Shown here: in pieces, positions 1 through 14,344 of the stretch
Layout of the letters: every line of letters begins with the position of its first letter
Position numbering within the stretch: position 1 is the stretch's first letter
DNA from: Oxyruncus cristatus
Lineage: Eukaryota; Chordata; Aves; Passeriformes; Cotingidae
NCBI GenBank assembly: GCA_013399855.1
Contig: VXAY01002912.1
Location: 186,001 to 250,000, forward strand
DNA: 64,000 bases
Reading direction: 5' to 3'
The notes under the pieces: generated by a model
What the model was told of the DNA's origin: nothing
Seen by the model: only the letters and a program-made list of their open reading frames with translations
Database searches by the model: none
Position numbers and translations under genes: made by a program

Positions 1-3000
1 TGGTACTTGCTGAAGCTTGGACTTCGCCATTTCTCCCCCATAGCAGTGTGTCCCATAGCACCTCAAACTGACTTTTAATCTACATTGTTAAGTAAACCAA
101 ACAGAAACAAAAAATGTGTTTATTAAAAGTGTTAGAAATGCACACTGCAAAAGCCTATACTAGATGAAAAAATAAAATGAAAAAGCAAACCTGTGCAGCC
201 ACAGAAACATAATTCAGACCCATAATGGGTCTGCTGGCCCATAATAAAAGGTATGAGCCTGTGAGGGAGAGAACCTTGAAATCAGTGCTACTCAGGGAGA
301 TGTGCTTCAGCTCTGAATTGCTGACAGGTCAGAAAGATTTCATTTTTCTTCATCAGTGCCAAGTTTTAAAGTTTTCAGTTTTGACTTTCATCAACAAATT
401 AAATCATCATCCTTTTTTTTCCAAAAGGCCAGCATTTCTGAAAACGAGCTCAGGATTTTGTGTGCTCCACTGGATAAAATACTAGAAATTTCTCAAGCTT
501 ATCTTTCCATGCCTCTGTTGTTGAGAGGAGGGATAATGCAACCATCTATATGCCTATACTGGTAGCCTATAATAGTACATTCCTAATAAACTGGGTCTCA
601 GTAAAAATCCTCATCCTGTGCCCACACTGACTGAAAAAAGTGACCAGTTTCATACACATCTACTAGCTTAATACAAATACACCCATATTGCATCTGCTGA
701 CAATTTGATACAGGCTTAAGGCAGTGCAAAAGCTTGTCTTCTCCCAGAAAGAACATACATAATTGCACCACTAGAAAAATTAAAAGACATACATATTTGT
801 GTATATGTGAGGGAAAAAACCTATTTTCTCCCTGAAGAAATGGGAAATAAACCACTCATCTAAAGGAAATAAGAAATGTATTTTTGAACCTATGCTGTGT
901 TAATGTAGCTAGAAGTTTCAGTAAGCTTATTTATCCTAAATCCTGAGTTTTCAGCATCAAAAGCACACATGTTTTAGGCATTATTTAAGAACAGCCATTC
1001 TGCAGACTTTAAGTCAGGTACAAAGATACGGAGAAAATTACTTCTGCTATTTCAATGTTTATAATTTTCTGTGAAGAGTATGTCTGCAAATGACAGAGTC
1101 CAATTTCACATCTCCTCATGCTGGGCACATCATTAATGGTAGAGCTGCAGGCCCCAGTTTTCGTGGCAGAGCAATGGGAAAGCATGCCAAGTAATTTGGT
1201 TTAGAAAAGCTGGATTACAGGCTGCTTGTGGAAAAAACACCTCCCCCACCTTGCCAGAGAAAGAAATTCAGCAGCCTGGGGATGGAGAATGGATCAATTG
1301 CCAGAAATTAGGCTGCCAACTCACTTCCCCATGTTCTTTCTCATTATTGCTCAAATAACCATTTGTACTCACACCAGATGCTTGTTAATCAAGGCCAATT
1401 AGTCTATTTTGCTCAGAAAATTTCCAACCAGCAAGACAAATAGTTCAAATAGCACAGAGGTCAACCAAAGCAGGAGCACTGGTGACAGTTTCATATGTGT
1501 TTAGCCAAATAGAAAGCAGACATGGCAAGGGCACGCATGTGCAGTTCCCTCGAGTGTTGCATTGTATATTTACCCCAGGGTAACACGTGAGACTCGCTCT
1601 GGTCAGGCACAAACCTCAGACAGTAATTCAGTCACTTCAGGTGCTTGTCTGCATGTTTATTTAGACTAATATCTTATGCTGATTTCCTAATCTAAGTTGC
1701 CCAAAATGTCAAGGTAAATAAGGCTTAAGGGCAACAATATTAAACAAGATCTTCAGGAGTACTTTCCCAGCTGAGTATGCTGAGAGCCAGGTCAGCCCAG
1801 CCACTGCAGACAGCCCTCCATCTGCATCTTGCCGGGGGATTTCTCTCTCCTCCACTTTGCAATCCCATGGCAACCATCCAACAACCTGACAGCTTTAAAT
1901 CTTCTCTGGCATATGTCAGAGCAGGTTGAGAAGCCAGCAGGCTTGCTGTACAGCTCAGGTTTTCTAAAATTTGTTTTTTTAAGTGACATATGGTAACAGA
2001 AAGTAATGTGATCAGGTGGTATCTCTTTGCAGATCTGTCATGGCAGGCAAGAGGGGGAAAAGAAACACAACAAGAACAAGAACCCCCAACATCTGACAAC
2101 ACGGAAATGTAGTCTGGGTTGTGCGAAACTCTGCAGCATGTCCCAGAAGTTTCTATTTCCTAAGTCCTCTCTCTTTCTAGAGGTTTGAAGAAAGAAACGC
2201 CAGGGATATGCTGCAGCATTTCTTATTTGCTACCTGTTAAAAGACTGTGGTACTGAAAAGTTTCTATTGGAAGAGCTTTGCAAGCACAGACATAAAGCAC
2301 ATCATTATTCCTGTTTTTATTTGAAATTGCCAATAATAAGAGTAATTTTCTCAGAATTGTCTGTGAGTTTCAATTTCATACACTCACAATATATTCATGC
2401 TCCAAAATTACTTTTGACTGATAAAAGGATGTTAATACCTTTTTTATCACCCTGTGCATTTTCTATTACATTAAATCAATAGAGCCATACATGACAATCT
2501 CAGTTAATACCAATATAACTCACAGGTATTTAGTCATTTCTTTTGGTTGATGTAACCTCATTAACGCACCTCTGTTTTGGCCTAAGGCTGCCTCCCTCAC
2601 TTCACAGAGAGATTGAATTCAGTGTTTATGTCTGTGTACTCTCATGCCCTTATTTTCAACCAACAAAAAATTTCTTTCCTAAGCAGAGCAGGACCACCCA
2701 ATGTAATTTCATTCAAGAACTGGGTTGTCTTCAAACATCGGTGGCCTCTCAAGATAAAAGGTCAGCATGTTAATTCACCACAGCCGGGATCCCAAATCTC
2801 TCCCCTTCTAAAAATGAAAGGCATTTTCAAGAAGACCTCCTGTGCGTGAAGTTGTTTGCATTTTTGTCTAAGGGGATTGTTTGGACAGGGTTGTCAGAGA
2901 CTTTCTGAGCACACAAACCATGAAACAAAGACATGTTGCCCTGCTGCTCTCTGGGGCTGCCAGGGGTTTGCTCCTCCTCTGGCAGGAATTGGATGTCATA

Positions 3001-3840
3001 TGGGGCACTCCCAGGGATGCACAAGTGCCCAGGTGATTTTTCATCCCCATGGGGCTTGAACACTGCTGTCACATGGGCAGTTCCTGATGGCATTGCAAGG
3101 GACCAACACCCAGAGACAAACCCTGTGGCCAAGTGCTGCAAAATAAACGTCAGTCCAGTGGTGGTACCGCGAGGAAAGAGGCCGTGGGTTGTCCCCACTC
3201 TGTCCTCACTGGGATGCCCCAGGAAAGCGGCCTGACAGGAGAGGTGCTGGTGATGCTGCAGGGCACCGGCTTGGCAGCAAAGCGCCTCACCTCTCCCCTT
3301 CCTCTGTGCCACCCAAACCCCAGGCCAAGAGGTGGGCAGTGGCAAAATCCAGCAAATGGAGAGGAATAAGAATGTGTTGCACCTGTAACGCTGATTTATC
3401 TGTTCAAGGAAAAGGAATGAATATTCAAAACTAGCTGGTTAAGGGGGTGGCCCTGCTACACGTGCAGTTTGGCAGCAATTAGTGTTTATGAATGGACTCG
3501 CCCCAGGGAAGCTGGTGGTGGAGCAACTCTGATCTCTCTTTATGGGTGAAAACTGAAGAATTTGTAAATTAGTTCCTGAAATATATCTTGCAAAGCATAG
3601 ATATCCATGTATACAAAAACTCTGTTAGAAATAAAAGTAGGGTCCGTATGTTGCAAGAAGTAAATAATCCTTTCCAAAATGCAACAGTATGTTGTTGTAT
3701 CACACGACCAGTTGAGTGCTTATTGAAGATGACTTTTAGAAGATTTATCCTAAACTTCATTTTTTCCCTACCAGACTCTTGGAGTGCTATAGCATTGAAT
3801 CTTAAATTACTATACACATTGCAGCATTTTTGTGGTTTTA

Positions 3841-3843
<3 letters not shown>
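1..3843. other. Non-coding unique sequence, no gene seen
   Basis: This stretch is AT-rich and shows no recognisable exon, repeat or RNA gene. Stops are frequent in all frames. A locally GC-richer part at about 2930-3350 leaves frames open by composition: the 172-codon minus-strand frame there starts at TTG and resembles no family I know. A weak RFX-like half palindrome (CCCATGGCAAC) lies near 1865. I see nothing else that stands out. Confidence 0.75.

Positions 3844-3871
<28 letters not shown>
3844..3871. repeat. Uninterrupted poly-T tract of 28
   Basis: Twenty-eight consecutive T residues follow CTC and end at GGAGATTCC. It is the longest pure homopolymer in the window. It may be a mononucleotide microsatellite, or the poly-A tail of a retroposed copy on the minus strand. 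No retroposed gene body was recognised to its right, so the plain microsatellite reading is preferred. The tract creates the phenylalanine run of an overlapping 188-codon frame, which is not a real gene. Confidence 0.95.
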
Positions 3872-6800
3872 GGAGATTCCAGCTGTAAAAAACCACTTAC
3901 ATCTAATCAAGGGTGTATCATCATATGCTTCCCAGAAACTGGGCCAAGAGGTACAAATGGATTGTTCAGCATTGCAAGAAATGCGTCCTATCAAACTTTT
4001 TGCTGAAATCCCTTCCTACAGGACAGATGTAATTTTGCACTGCATTTTTCTAAAAGCTGATAGTTTAAATGTTTGTAGAATTAGTAAGTTCAAAAAGATA
4101 GCCCGTATACAAAGAGATGCACTGCTTTATAAATATGTATCAAGACCCATATGACTGAAAACATCAACTGTATAGTTTCCTAGGTATTACATTTGTGAAC
4201 AGCAGTTTGATTCCTTTTCAATGGAATTAATTTAGAGTTTATTCACAGAATTAAAATAATTGTAATCTCAGTGAGAGAGAGGGAGGGAGAAGAAGTGAAT
4301 TACATCCAAACTCCCTTAAAGGCTGGAAGACTGTAATTTAATCCTGTAATCTGATAAACCAAGACAAATGAGGCAATTGGCAAACAGGTATTTTAATCAA
4401 AATACCTCTAGAAAACAACACAAATAACAAACACATGCCAGATCTGAAAGACAGATTCATTTCAAAGTGTTGATTTAAGAAAAATTGGCCAGTATGTGAC
4501 CAATGGAACTACTTCCAAATTTCTCTGCTCCATGTACATAGCACTTCTAATTTCAGATCACGAACATTGTCTTTAAAATTGGAAAGGTACAATCCTAGTG
4601 TAGTCACAGGAGAAAGTCAGTCCCTATTACATGCTAGAGTCATTAACCTAATAATTTTTTCATGGCTGTAAGTTAACCCCTGCAAGCTTTTGCTTTCAGC
4701 AGCTGCTGCATATTAAAATTTTCCTCTATTTGACTAAGTCTTCGAACAGTTTTATCCTGTAACAGGCAAATTTCTATGTCGAGCTTGTAGTCAGCATTTT
4801 ATGAAACAGTTCCTATTGTTATGAAAATGTTTCTCTGCCTTTTTGTTTGGTGCTTTTCTTTCTAAAGCCAGCTCTTGCTGTCTTTGCATTTTTCCGTTCA
4901 AAGGTCAGGTCAAAGGTACTGAATGGTTGACCATGGCTATGTGGAGTGTAAGTGAACCCAAGAATGGCCTTTCTGATTGATCATCTATTGAAACACTGAG
5001 AGTGTTATGCCTTTGGATTAAAACGTAACCCAGGGCACTGGAAAACTGGAGCTACTGGCTGTTTGTGAAATATGCATAGAGAACTTTCTATTGCTCCTAG
5101 TGTTTGATGTGGATCTGAAATTCCATGTGAGCCTTCCAGGTCTTCTTCCCATAACCTCTGCAAATGTTTTTCCCTTTGCTTCACAGCTCATTATAAAATG
5201 ATGTCTTTAATACACGGCATTGGCAAGGAGTTACTGTATCTGCACAAAGAAGGAGTTAAATGTGAAATGCTCCTTTCAACACTAACTCCTAATTTAAGGC
5301 AATTAAAAATAAAACCTGGCAACCTCAGGTCTTCCTCTTAACCAGGGCTTTACTGAAGAGATCAGCTTGAATTTGGTCTGAGAGCTTACTAAATTTTCTA
5401 GGCATGGCATAATATTCTTTTTAGAAACATGTCCTTGTCAAAAATAAACCTATTCTGCATTTTATGCATGTGACAGTAGCTGCTCTTAATTTTTGCTCTT
5501 GAGGTTTAATGTAGTATATTGCAGCAATTGTACCACAAAGAGAGAATCTAATATAACCTGAGAGCATGAAGCAGAATAAAGATCACCGCTAATGTTCACT
5601 CCTACCTTCTGCTGTTTCATTACTTCTGCAGTTAAGTAGTTACAAAATAGCATCTGTGACACCAGTACCTGTGCTTCTGCATTACAACATCACTTAATGA
5701 GACCTACTTTGGTGTAGCAACCACTTTTTTGAGCAGTTTCTTCTACTGCTGAAGACAGAATGGAGACATTACAAGCAGGGGCAGCATCATTTTCAGATGT
5801 TTAATTTCAAAAGCTAAAAATGTCTCCAGCCAATTCCAAGCAGCTGTGTCTGGGACTCAGTGAGCTAACAGGGCTCTTCTTACAGACTCTCTGCTGACAT
5901 TTTGTTGTAACAAGCAAGATGACAACCCTAACTCTACATGCATTCAATCTACTGAATATTAAAGCAAAATGGGATGGATCCCTGGAAAGCAAGGGGTCAC
6001 TGTGTCTCCTCTTGAAGTCACATTATTAAAAAAATACCGAGTCTTTAACACTTTCATCTTATTCCCTAGATGCCAGTTTTACTAGCATGGAGATTCCGAG
6101 TTGTGGCTTGACAAGTGCAGTTGCTGGCTCCTGTTATTGCCACAGTAGGTGTTTAGGACAGCAGGTCTCCAAACCTTGTAAAAAATTATTCTGGTAGGCC
6201 TGTTCATCGCACTGGAAAGCCCTTATAACAACCTAAAAGGGACGACATCTTATTCTGGTTTATTGACATTTCAAATTATTGCTTCCCACTAAATAAGAGG
6301 ATATATACAACAGAAAACATTGGGGGGTTGGTCTGCATATGTTTGTGAAGAGTTCTGAATGATAACGAGCAGGATAAAGGATTTATAATGACTTTCCCTC
6401 CTACCTAAGCAGGTCATGGTATCTAAAAGTTACCACTTGCTTCCATTCAGCTCCTGGCATCAGCTCCTACAGCCAACTAATCGTTTTCCAAACAGGCTCT
6501 TTCATCAAACAGCACGTGCCATCCACTGGTCCATGTGACAATTAGGAGTCAGAAGGGAGTCAATGATCCACACATCTGTGACCAAACTCTTGGTACTTCA
6601 GGGACACAAGGGATATTATGATATTAAAAACACTTTTCACTTCAAAAAGTTTTTGGATTAAGAACTAGTTGTGAATTTGGCATTCATTAATGTTAGATCG
6701 GAACAGATCACTTTGACTTGACTCTTGATTTTATCTGTGTTGCTGCAGCTGGTAGCAAAGTAGCAATGTAGTTTTTTATTAGAAGACCATCATCTCAGAG

Positions 6801-7309
6801 AGAGAAGGACATTGACAGCTGTGGTCTATACCTGCCTAGTAATCTGAGGCTGCAAAAAGCCTGTAAGTATGAGTGGTACAGCCCGGAAGTAGTACAGTAA
6901 ATAGAGCATATTATGGAATGCAGTTACTTATCTGACATTCTTCTGGACAAACTGTGGTGCAGTTTTTTAGCTCAATGTTCTCAGTTGCTTATGAAAAAAG
7001 GGCAAAGAAAAGCCTTCCTCAGGCAGACTGACTCCCAGTATTAGCGCCTCATTTGCCCTGGCTAAACATAAATCGCCTCATTACACTATACCTCCTCTAC
7101 CCTCTGGCAGTGGATTAAGTGACTTCAGTCAGGGCATGCCACAAGTTATTTCTCTGTGTGTTACACCACAGTTCAAACAACATCCTTCTTATGCAGGCTC
7201 AGTGTGCATGTGTGCAGTTATTAGGGCAGGTCGTGGCCCCATTATGCTAGATGACATACGTGGACATCATTAGAGACAACCCCAACTGAGACTGCACTGC
7301 AGCCCTACC
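3872..7309. other. Non-coding unique sequence, no gene seen
   Basis: AT-rich unique sequence with a short polypurine stretch at about 4273-4295 (GAGAGAGAGGGAGGGAGAAG core). No open frame of note, no interspersed repeat and no RNA gene was recognised. A CCCTCTGGCAG core near 7100 resembles part of a CTCF site but matches too few positions to call. Confidence 0.75.
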
Positions 7310-7520
7310 TGCACCGAGTGTAACAGTTCGAGCAGCCGAATGTGTTCTCCAGATGTGCTCCCCAGGACCAGACGCTGCAGAGCCCCGTTCGGCCGCCTGG
7401 GCTGTGCAGCCCGTGAGGGGACTAATGGCGTGGTTTCAGTGAAGCATGTGCTCAAACGCTTTCCTGGGCAGGGGCCAGAACGATCTGTGTCCTGCTGGAC
7501 TGACTTAAACCCGCATGGCT
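7310..7520. promoter_or_regulatory. Small CpG-rich patch
   Basis: About a dozen CpG dinucleotides fall within roughly 210 bases, including CCGTTCGGCCGCC near 7386, while the flanks are nearly CpG-free. A 93-codon ATG-initiated frame (7340-7621, plus strand) overlaps it but shows no known domain. A possible splice donor (GAG|GTAAAT) lies near 7549. The patch is shorter than usual CpG-island definitions. It could be a decayed island, an alternative promoter, or a locally GC-rich segment with no function. Confidence 0.35.
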
Positions 7521-10500
7521 CCAAAGACATTTGCAAAGGTTTTGTAGAGGTAAATCAAACCCCTAGACTTGGATACAAAGTGAGCTTCGTTTTCCTCACA
7601 CCATCCAGATGTATCCCATAGAAGAAAACAGATATCTACGGGATTTTCCACTGATGGCTTTTTGCCCAGCTCAGCCCTTCTGTGGCTGTCAGAGCTGTGG
7701 TTAAAGCTGGACCCCAAAACTTTGGCAGGCTGTCATTCCCTCAGAATGTGCAGTTTCATCAAATAAGAAATGCTTTGCAAAACTGATCTGATTTGGCCAA
7801 AATAAGGTTTTGGAGGAGAAATGGGAAATATTTTTCCCTATGTTTTCAATATTTTAAATCAACTTCTTTAGATGTTTCAATATAAAAAAAAAAATCAAAA
7901 CATTCTTTAAAAAATGTGAGCTCTAAGCTACAAACATTACTATTCAAAAATCCAAATGTTGATTCCATAATAAATATAGCCGCTTTGTGGTAAGAAGGGA
8001 ATCTCTTTCAGCATGACAGATCCAGTCATTCAATTTACCTATGGAAATTAAGTATGGTTTCATTGAAGTATAATTTCATCATTTTGTTACATATATTCAG
8101 AGAGCATGCATGTCTGAGAGAATGCATCCCTGACGCAGCTGAGTCACTCACGCAGCATCCAGGGCTTAGCTGGTTCCTCATTCCCTCTGAACTCTGGAGA
8201 AAACTCTTTCAGACAGAGACCCTGGGAGTCCTGATAGCTTGAGTACAAACCAAGGATTTAACAGTGTCCACATACTCAACTGCCAACCCAAAGGAAGGTC
8301 TCTGGTGTTTCTAAAGGGGGATGAACACCCCAAGGGCTCCTGTCGTGGATTGAAGGCAGCTGCAGAGCACAGAAACTCTGCAATTTGCTGACTCGAGTCA
8401 GCTTGAAAAGTAACACCAGGCTAAGGGAATGGGATGATTCAGTATCCCATCAGCCATGGCAACAAAATGCAAACAAACCAGCCACACAGAACCCATACTG
8501 GAATGTACTATCTCAGTGACACCTGTTTGGAACACGGCTTGCTTCATCACAAAACATGTCATGTAGCTACATCTCAAGAAAAAGGAAAAAAAAAAAAGAA
8601 ATTAAGATTATTAACCTACCTGAAAACATTGTTTTGTTTTTTCTCTTTTTTTTCAAAGACAAGTCATGTACTTGGGGGTGAAGGAGGAGGCAATTGCAAT
8701 TTGAGTGGAAGATAAGGTCAAAGTCTCAGAATCCTTTGCCAAATGGACCTGCTGCCCTGAACACAGCTTTAATCACAGTAGGACAATGTTCTTCTCTATT
8801 GTACCTTAGTGGGAGATCTCTGTTGGCTCAAACAAAATAGACTCTCCTCAAAGAATTAAATGAGATGACAGCGTTGATATTGTCTTTGAATGACCTCCAA
8901 AAGAAAATCAGGAAGTGCATACCAAACTTGATTTGAAATGTACTTGTTGTACTGACTGAGAAAAAAAATAACCAGATGAAATATCCTGATTAAACAGTTC
9001 TCCAACACAGAGTGAAATGGGAAAGAAAAAATACATGCAAACATCCCTATTCATAGGTTTATATGGTCTTTTCAATTCTCATGAAGCATAGAAGACAATG
9101 AATAGCAGGGGATTTGAAGTGTACAGAAATATTTCTGCAAATCTAGAAGCAATGAAATGTTTTAAAACCCAATTTAGTACAGTAAGAATTGCTTTTCCTT
9201 TTCAAATTAGTGTGTATAATATTTTTGTAGTATCTTAATCATCTTCCTATGATTATCTTTATTTTTAACTAGCATTTTGCTGTCAGACATTTCATTCTTT
9301 TCTCTCTATTGAAATTTTTTCTTGCTATTACCTTTGTCTTTATCCTGTTACATCTGAATTTTTTTAGACAGGAGTCTTCAAAGGTTACTCTTACTGCATA
9401 CTTTCCTTTTTCAAAGCCTAGCTAGATCTGGGCACTGATCTAATGGTTCAATAGTATCTTCTGTTGACTTGTCATTTCTCTCAAGGGAAAAAGAAATTCT
9501 GCCTTTGGGAACATAAGGACAGTTCATCTGAGCTGTGAACTCAAACACTATCCAGAAACCTTGTGAAATACATCTGTAAAAGCATGAATAAAAGCATGAA
9601 GCTTTTTCCTTTGTCGCCTTTCTTTTTTTTTTTTTTTTTAATTGAACCCAAGGAATTCTTTTCTAAGAAAAGACTTTGTAACCGACTATTATTTATTCAC
9701 TGTACTTTTTTTTCCATTCTTGAATCATTTATACCACCACATGTCAGAAGGGCACAGCCTATTTTCAAACATAAGGCTTCACTTCCCTTGACAACTCAGG
9801 TGTGAGAACATAGGGCAAAGGGTTGTTTCCCTTAACAACTCACAGCTATAAAAATAATTAGGGTGATGATAACAATGAGGTAAACTAAATATAACAGGCC
9901 TCCCAGATGAAAACTTCTGAAAATATAAATAAAAGTGCAAAACTTTGTTTTTTAATTAGCAGGAACATACAAAATGTGAGTAATTTAATTGCCAGAATGA
10001 AACAGGAAATTACTGTCTTCTGACTGCTGCTCCATATACCCCTGAAATCAAACCTGATCTCAAGGGGCTACCTGACAGGGTCCTTGCATTGTCCCAGGTT
10101 TCAAGAGTGAGATCAGAGCAAGGCTGAACAGCAGGAAGTGATGCCCCTATCCATGCATGCCCTCCAGCCACCCATGGCTCTGCTCTTCAGGCAGAGTGGA
10201 GGCAGGGCTGCACTGGAATGCTGCGCTCTTGACAGGCAGCCACGTTTGCAGACAAACCCCAGAGCTCTTGGTGAAACCTGCCTCCCAGGTGTGTCTCCCT
10301 AAAGCCATGGACACCTTGAGCCCTGTCTGCTGATGCAAGGGCAGGACCACTTCCATGCCCCTCTGAGCCAGTATGCGCCAGCATGCATCTCCCTTGTATT
10401 ACGGGTTAGTTTCCTATGCATCTGTAGAGCACTTCATTTTGGAACCCTTCTGTGCGAATAGTTACCGCACAAGCAACTCTGAAACCTAATGGTTACACCC

Positions 10501-13500
10501 GGGACCTGGGCGTTCCCAGACGCAGAGGAGTCACAACATTTGGGATGAGTGTTTTATGCATGATTGTATCTTTGCAAAGCAAATTTTTTTGTGCTTTGCT
10601 CTCTGGGGATATGGTGGTAGAGATATTTTGTTATAGGTGCAAATATATCCATCTGAGTTTTGCTTCAGAATGGTCTTGACCACTCAATCCAGCTCTACAG
10701 AGGCACCTAGCTAGTCAAGCTGAAAAGTCAAATGTATCCTACAATGATGTCCACCTCATCAACCCAGTGTGACCCATTGGATCATACAAACGCTGATGTG
10801 TCAGTAAAAACTGAAGCATCAAGGTAGAAGACAAAACACTGCTATTACTTTATGAATTTGTACTTTCTGTGATCATTTACAAACCAAATAAAGCACCATC
10901 ACCAGGAATTTACATTCCAAGAAGAAACACTTCAGTAGCTGAAAGCTTAGCCTGAGACAGTATGGTGGGGAAGAACAATCGAATCTATTTCTCCAGACTT
11001 AAAAAGGTGAAGAGCAGCATAATCAACAAGGTTACTGTGTCCATACCTGGTAGTCCGGCGCATATGGGGAGCACAAGCTGAATCTGAGGAGACCAGACCT
11101 GCAGACCTTGCATGCAGAAGACAGGCACAGCACATTCAAGTCCTTTCAATGTGATGTTCCCCTCCTCACCCCTTTTAACATCCACTCTTGATAGGGAGAT
11201 GACAACTCAGTGACTTAGTTATTACCTAAAGGAGGACTAATGTAGTGCTCAACATTAGTCTGTTTTAATTGTCTTGCCTCTCAGCACCTTTGGCGATATT
11301 TCTACTACCAGAATAGATTTTATGTTATCTCCATCCTGTTCACTGACAGTATATATTCCTGTGTTTTCTCCATACTGTGGTGCCTAAATGGATTACTACT
11401 TTGTAACACAAATTGATCAAGCCCTGTTGAAGCCCAAAGCTTCTACTATCTCTCCTAAAGAATCTCGTACACAGGTCATGCTGGAGTCATCTAGGTTGGA
11501 ACATCAAAGAAGTCCTTCAGCAAAAAAATCATGATTTAGGACCCAAACCCTTGCCTTTCTTTGGAATGTAAATATGCATTTGCTGGTTTTAAATAATAGT
11601 TAGACTGGTGATGCGATGAATACTTCCAAAGTCTGATCAGGAGGGTTCAGGGTTAAAAGCTACAGCAAGCAGAAGTTGTGAAGGCTGCCAGTTATTTCCA
11701 GCTGAGATTCCTGTGTCAGAGAAAAGGCAGGCTGGTAGGCAAATAGGGATTGATGCATTTGGAAGAGGGAGAAGGTTTCAGCTCCCAGGAGCAAGTGATT
11801 AGGCTAGTATCTCCGTTTGGACTCGGGTTTGAGCTGAGTCTGCCAGAAAAAGGAGAAGAGAGTTTGAGCAAATTGTTTATCCTGAAACCCATCTCAGAAA
11901 CCTTGGGGAGTATTTTTCTGAACTTTGTAGCAATAGTAGAGTGCTCTTGGGAGGTTAGAGATTGGTTGAATAAGCCGCTCACATGTTAACTGAGAGCATT
12001 AGGCTGATTTGTCTGAAAGACTTCTAGAGAGGGAAAGTATGAAAATTACTTGTCAAAGAACTGCCAAAGTTGGTGGTCCTGATTTCAGCTCTTAGACTAT
12101 GTCATGACAGGGAAAACAGTTTCTGGGATGCTGATGGCTACTGCTATGGCTGCAAAGTGTCCCTGTGTGTCTGCAATACAACATTCCCCCTGGCAGCTCT
12201 TTACTGATGCCTAGAGATGCCTTTCCCAGTCCTCACAGCCTCATTTGACCCTGCAGCTTTCATCAGCAGCAGCTGAAAATAGGAAGAAGAAACATCAGGG
12301 CACCTATTCAGTTACTCTTCCAGAGAAGTGCCCTTTCTGTGCTGCCCCTGGGAAAGCCTCATATCCCCATAGGGTGGGCCAAGACTGAAAATACTCTGGC
12401 CTCCTTTTACCCGTTTAGGTATTCTAGGCTCTCGTGGGCACCTGTTGCTCCAGACCACGAATACCCAGAGATCCTGTCTTTGAATAGACTTACCTACTGA
12501 ATGTTGCCTGGTAAATGGCAGAGTTAACAAACACTGAGGTTACAGAAGGCATGGCAAAGGCCAGCGATGGCTGAAGTTCGGAAACTGCTGCAATTCTCTT
12601 TTATTCCTGTATCTTTGTGTCAGCCACTTACATCTGTTAAAAGAACCAAGAGTCAAAAAAAGAGGAACATATGCCAGGAAACATGCTCTGTGACAATGGG
12701 CTAAATTTGCTGTCCATTTTTCCTCTATGATGGAGGGATAGTAGTCATTAGGTTCAGCCTTGAATTCGCCTACATTGGATGAAAGGCATCTCATCCCTTC
12801 CACTGTTGACAGTTATGTGTGTTGCAGGTAAGGAATAGGTCATGAGAAGAGATACTGAAGAGAAATACCTTGGTATTTCTATAATTTGTGAACATTGACC
12901 TACTGTGTCCTTCTCCCTAGAGTCTTCTCCTTGTGCCTCCGTAGACACAGAATTAGGATCTCTCCAAGACTATCTGTAAAAAGCAGAAAGGAGATCGTTT
13001 CAGGGCTTGCTGCACAATGGGAGATGCTTCCCTGCCATGCAGGATAGTAGAGGAAGGATTGCAGGTGCCAGGTGCTAATGTGTTCACTATTTCTGTCCCT
13101 AAAGCTCTCCCTGTTTCAGCTGGCACAGGTTAAACAGAAAGTGAGCAGCAATGAACTTCAAAACCAGAGCTTCCATCCACAAGAAATGTCCTACACTGGC
13201 ACTTGCAAATCCTGCAGTTCTCAGATATAAGTCCTTATTTTCTCTGTAACAAGACTGAAAATACTCTGCCTCACATTTTCATATGTGTTGAATTTTAAGT
13301 GTAGTTATTTAATTCATCTTCTCAGAATAATTCATCCATCGCATTATCATCCCATGGAAAGCCTACATTGACACAAGCCTCTCATAATCACACCTGTAGC
13401 TCACTAAATATCTGCCTGGTGCAGAAACATTTATTAGACAGTCCTAAAACTGTTACTGGTCAATGGAAAATTGCTGCCATCACTATTCAGAGTAAACTGG

Positions 13501-14344
13501 TAAAGCTGACATGTCATTTTCAAGTTATCCAGGCTGACATAGGAAACTTCACAGGATAATGGTCTGAACACAGAACTAAAATCAGTATTATCCTAAAGAC
13601 TGCCCGGTCTCATCAGAGGGAGCAAAGGAAAGTTCCTGCAATTATCCTCTGACAATTTATATCCATCCAGAGTGATACTCGTCATTCTGTGGCAGCAAGA
13701 ATCTGAGGTGCTCCTCAGCCACGTAAACCAGTTTTTCTCATCTCTGAAAGACAGGTGTGAGGACAGTAAAATGTTTTATTCATTTTAGTGCATCATTAAT
13801 GAGATGTAGTGCTAGATTCAGGCACAGTGAAGTAAATGGCATGAGGTCACCAGTCCCATTACTTTCAAACCAGCTGACTTGTCGTAAAAAGCTGCTTCTA
13901 GGAGCTGCTTGGTCTTTTAATGTCTTCCTCCCTTCTCCTCATTACTGTAAACTATAATAAAAAGATTTAATATAAATTTTTCTAGCCTATTTTGCAAAAT
14001 ACTCTGCTGTGGAAACCCCGAATTTTACCTGAATGCCATTGTTTTTGTGCCCTGTTTCTGCTACTCTCAGGGCACAGGAAAAAAAAAAGAACAAACAAAA
14101 CCAATGGATCTCCAGAGGTAACATGTAGCTGAGAGTAGAAATAGAAATAGTTTCAAGTCAGACACAGATTCAAGACTCTGGGACTGAAGCTGTACATAAT
14201 CTAAATTGCCAGTATAATGAGGAGTTTTTTAATAATCCAAGATACTGGTACGCAGCCTGAAAGAAAAGGAAATGACAGAGGAATTTTTGTTGTTGTTGCA
14301 GTTTCTGAGAACCAGAGTCTTCTCATACACATTTATGCTGCAGG
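7521..14344. other. Non-coding unique sequence, no gene seen
   Basis: Unique sequence with A- and T-runs (A-rich at about 8585-8598, T17 at 9623-9639). A CAG|GTAAGG junction at 12827/12828 resembles a juxtaposed acceptor and donor, but its pyrimidine tract is poor. No coding exon, SINE or LINE was recognised. Confidence 0.72.
9623..9639. repeat. Poly-T tract of 17
   Basis: Seventeen T residues in a row within a T-rich context. It is a simple mononucleotide repeat, and no retroposon body is evident beside it. Confidence 0.9.

Noticed and set aside
2827..3345. 172-codon minus-strand open frame
   Set aside because: It starts at TTG, lies in a locally GC-rich stretch where stops are rarer, and resembles no known family.
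3588..4154. 188-codon plus-strand open frame
   Set aside because: It spans the pure 28-T tract (a phenylalanine run), has no recognisable domain, and lies in AT-rich non-coding context.
7097..7113. Second CTCF-like core (CCCTCTGGCAG)
   Set aside because: Only about 10 of 16 consensus positions match.
12821..12834. TTGCAG|GTAAGG acceptor-donor junction
   Set aside because: The donor is good, but the upstream tract is purine-interrupted and makes a poor acceptor. CAGGTA words are expected many times in 64 kb.
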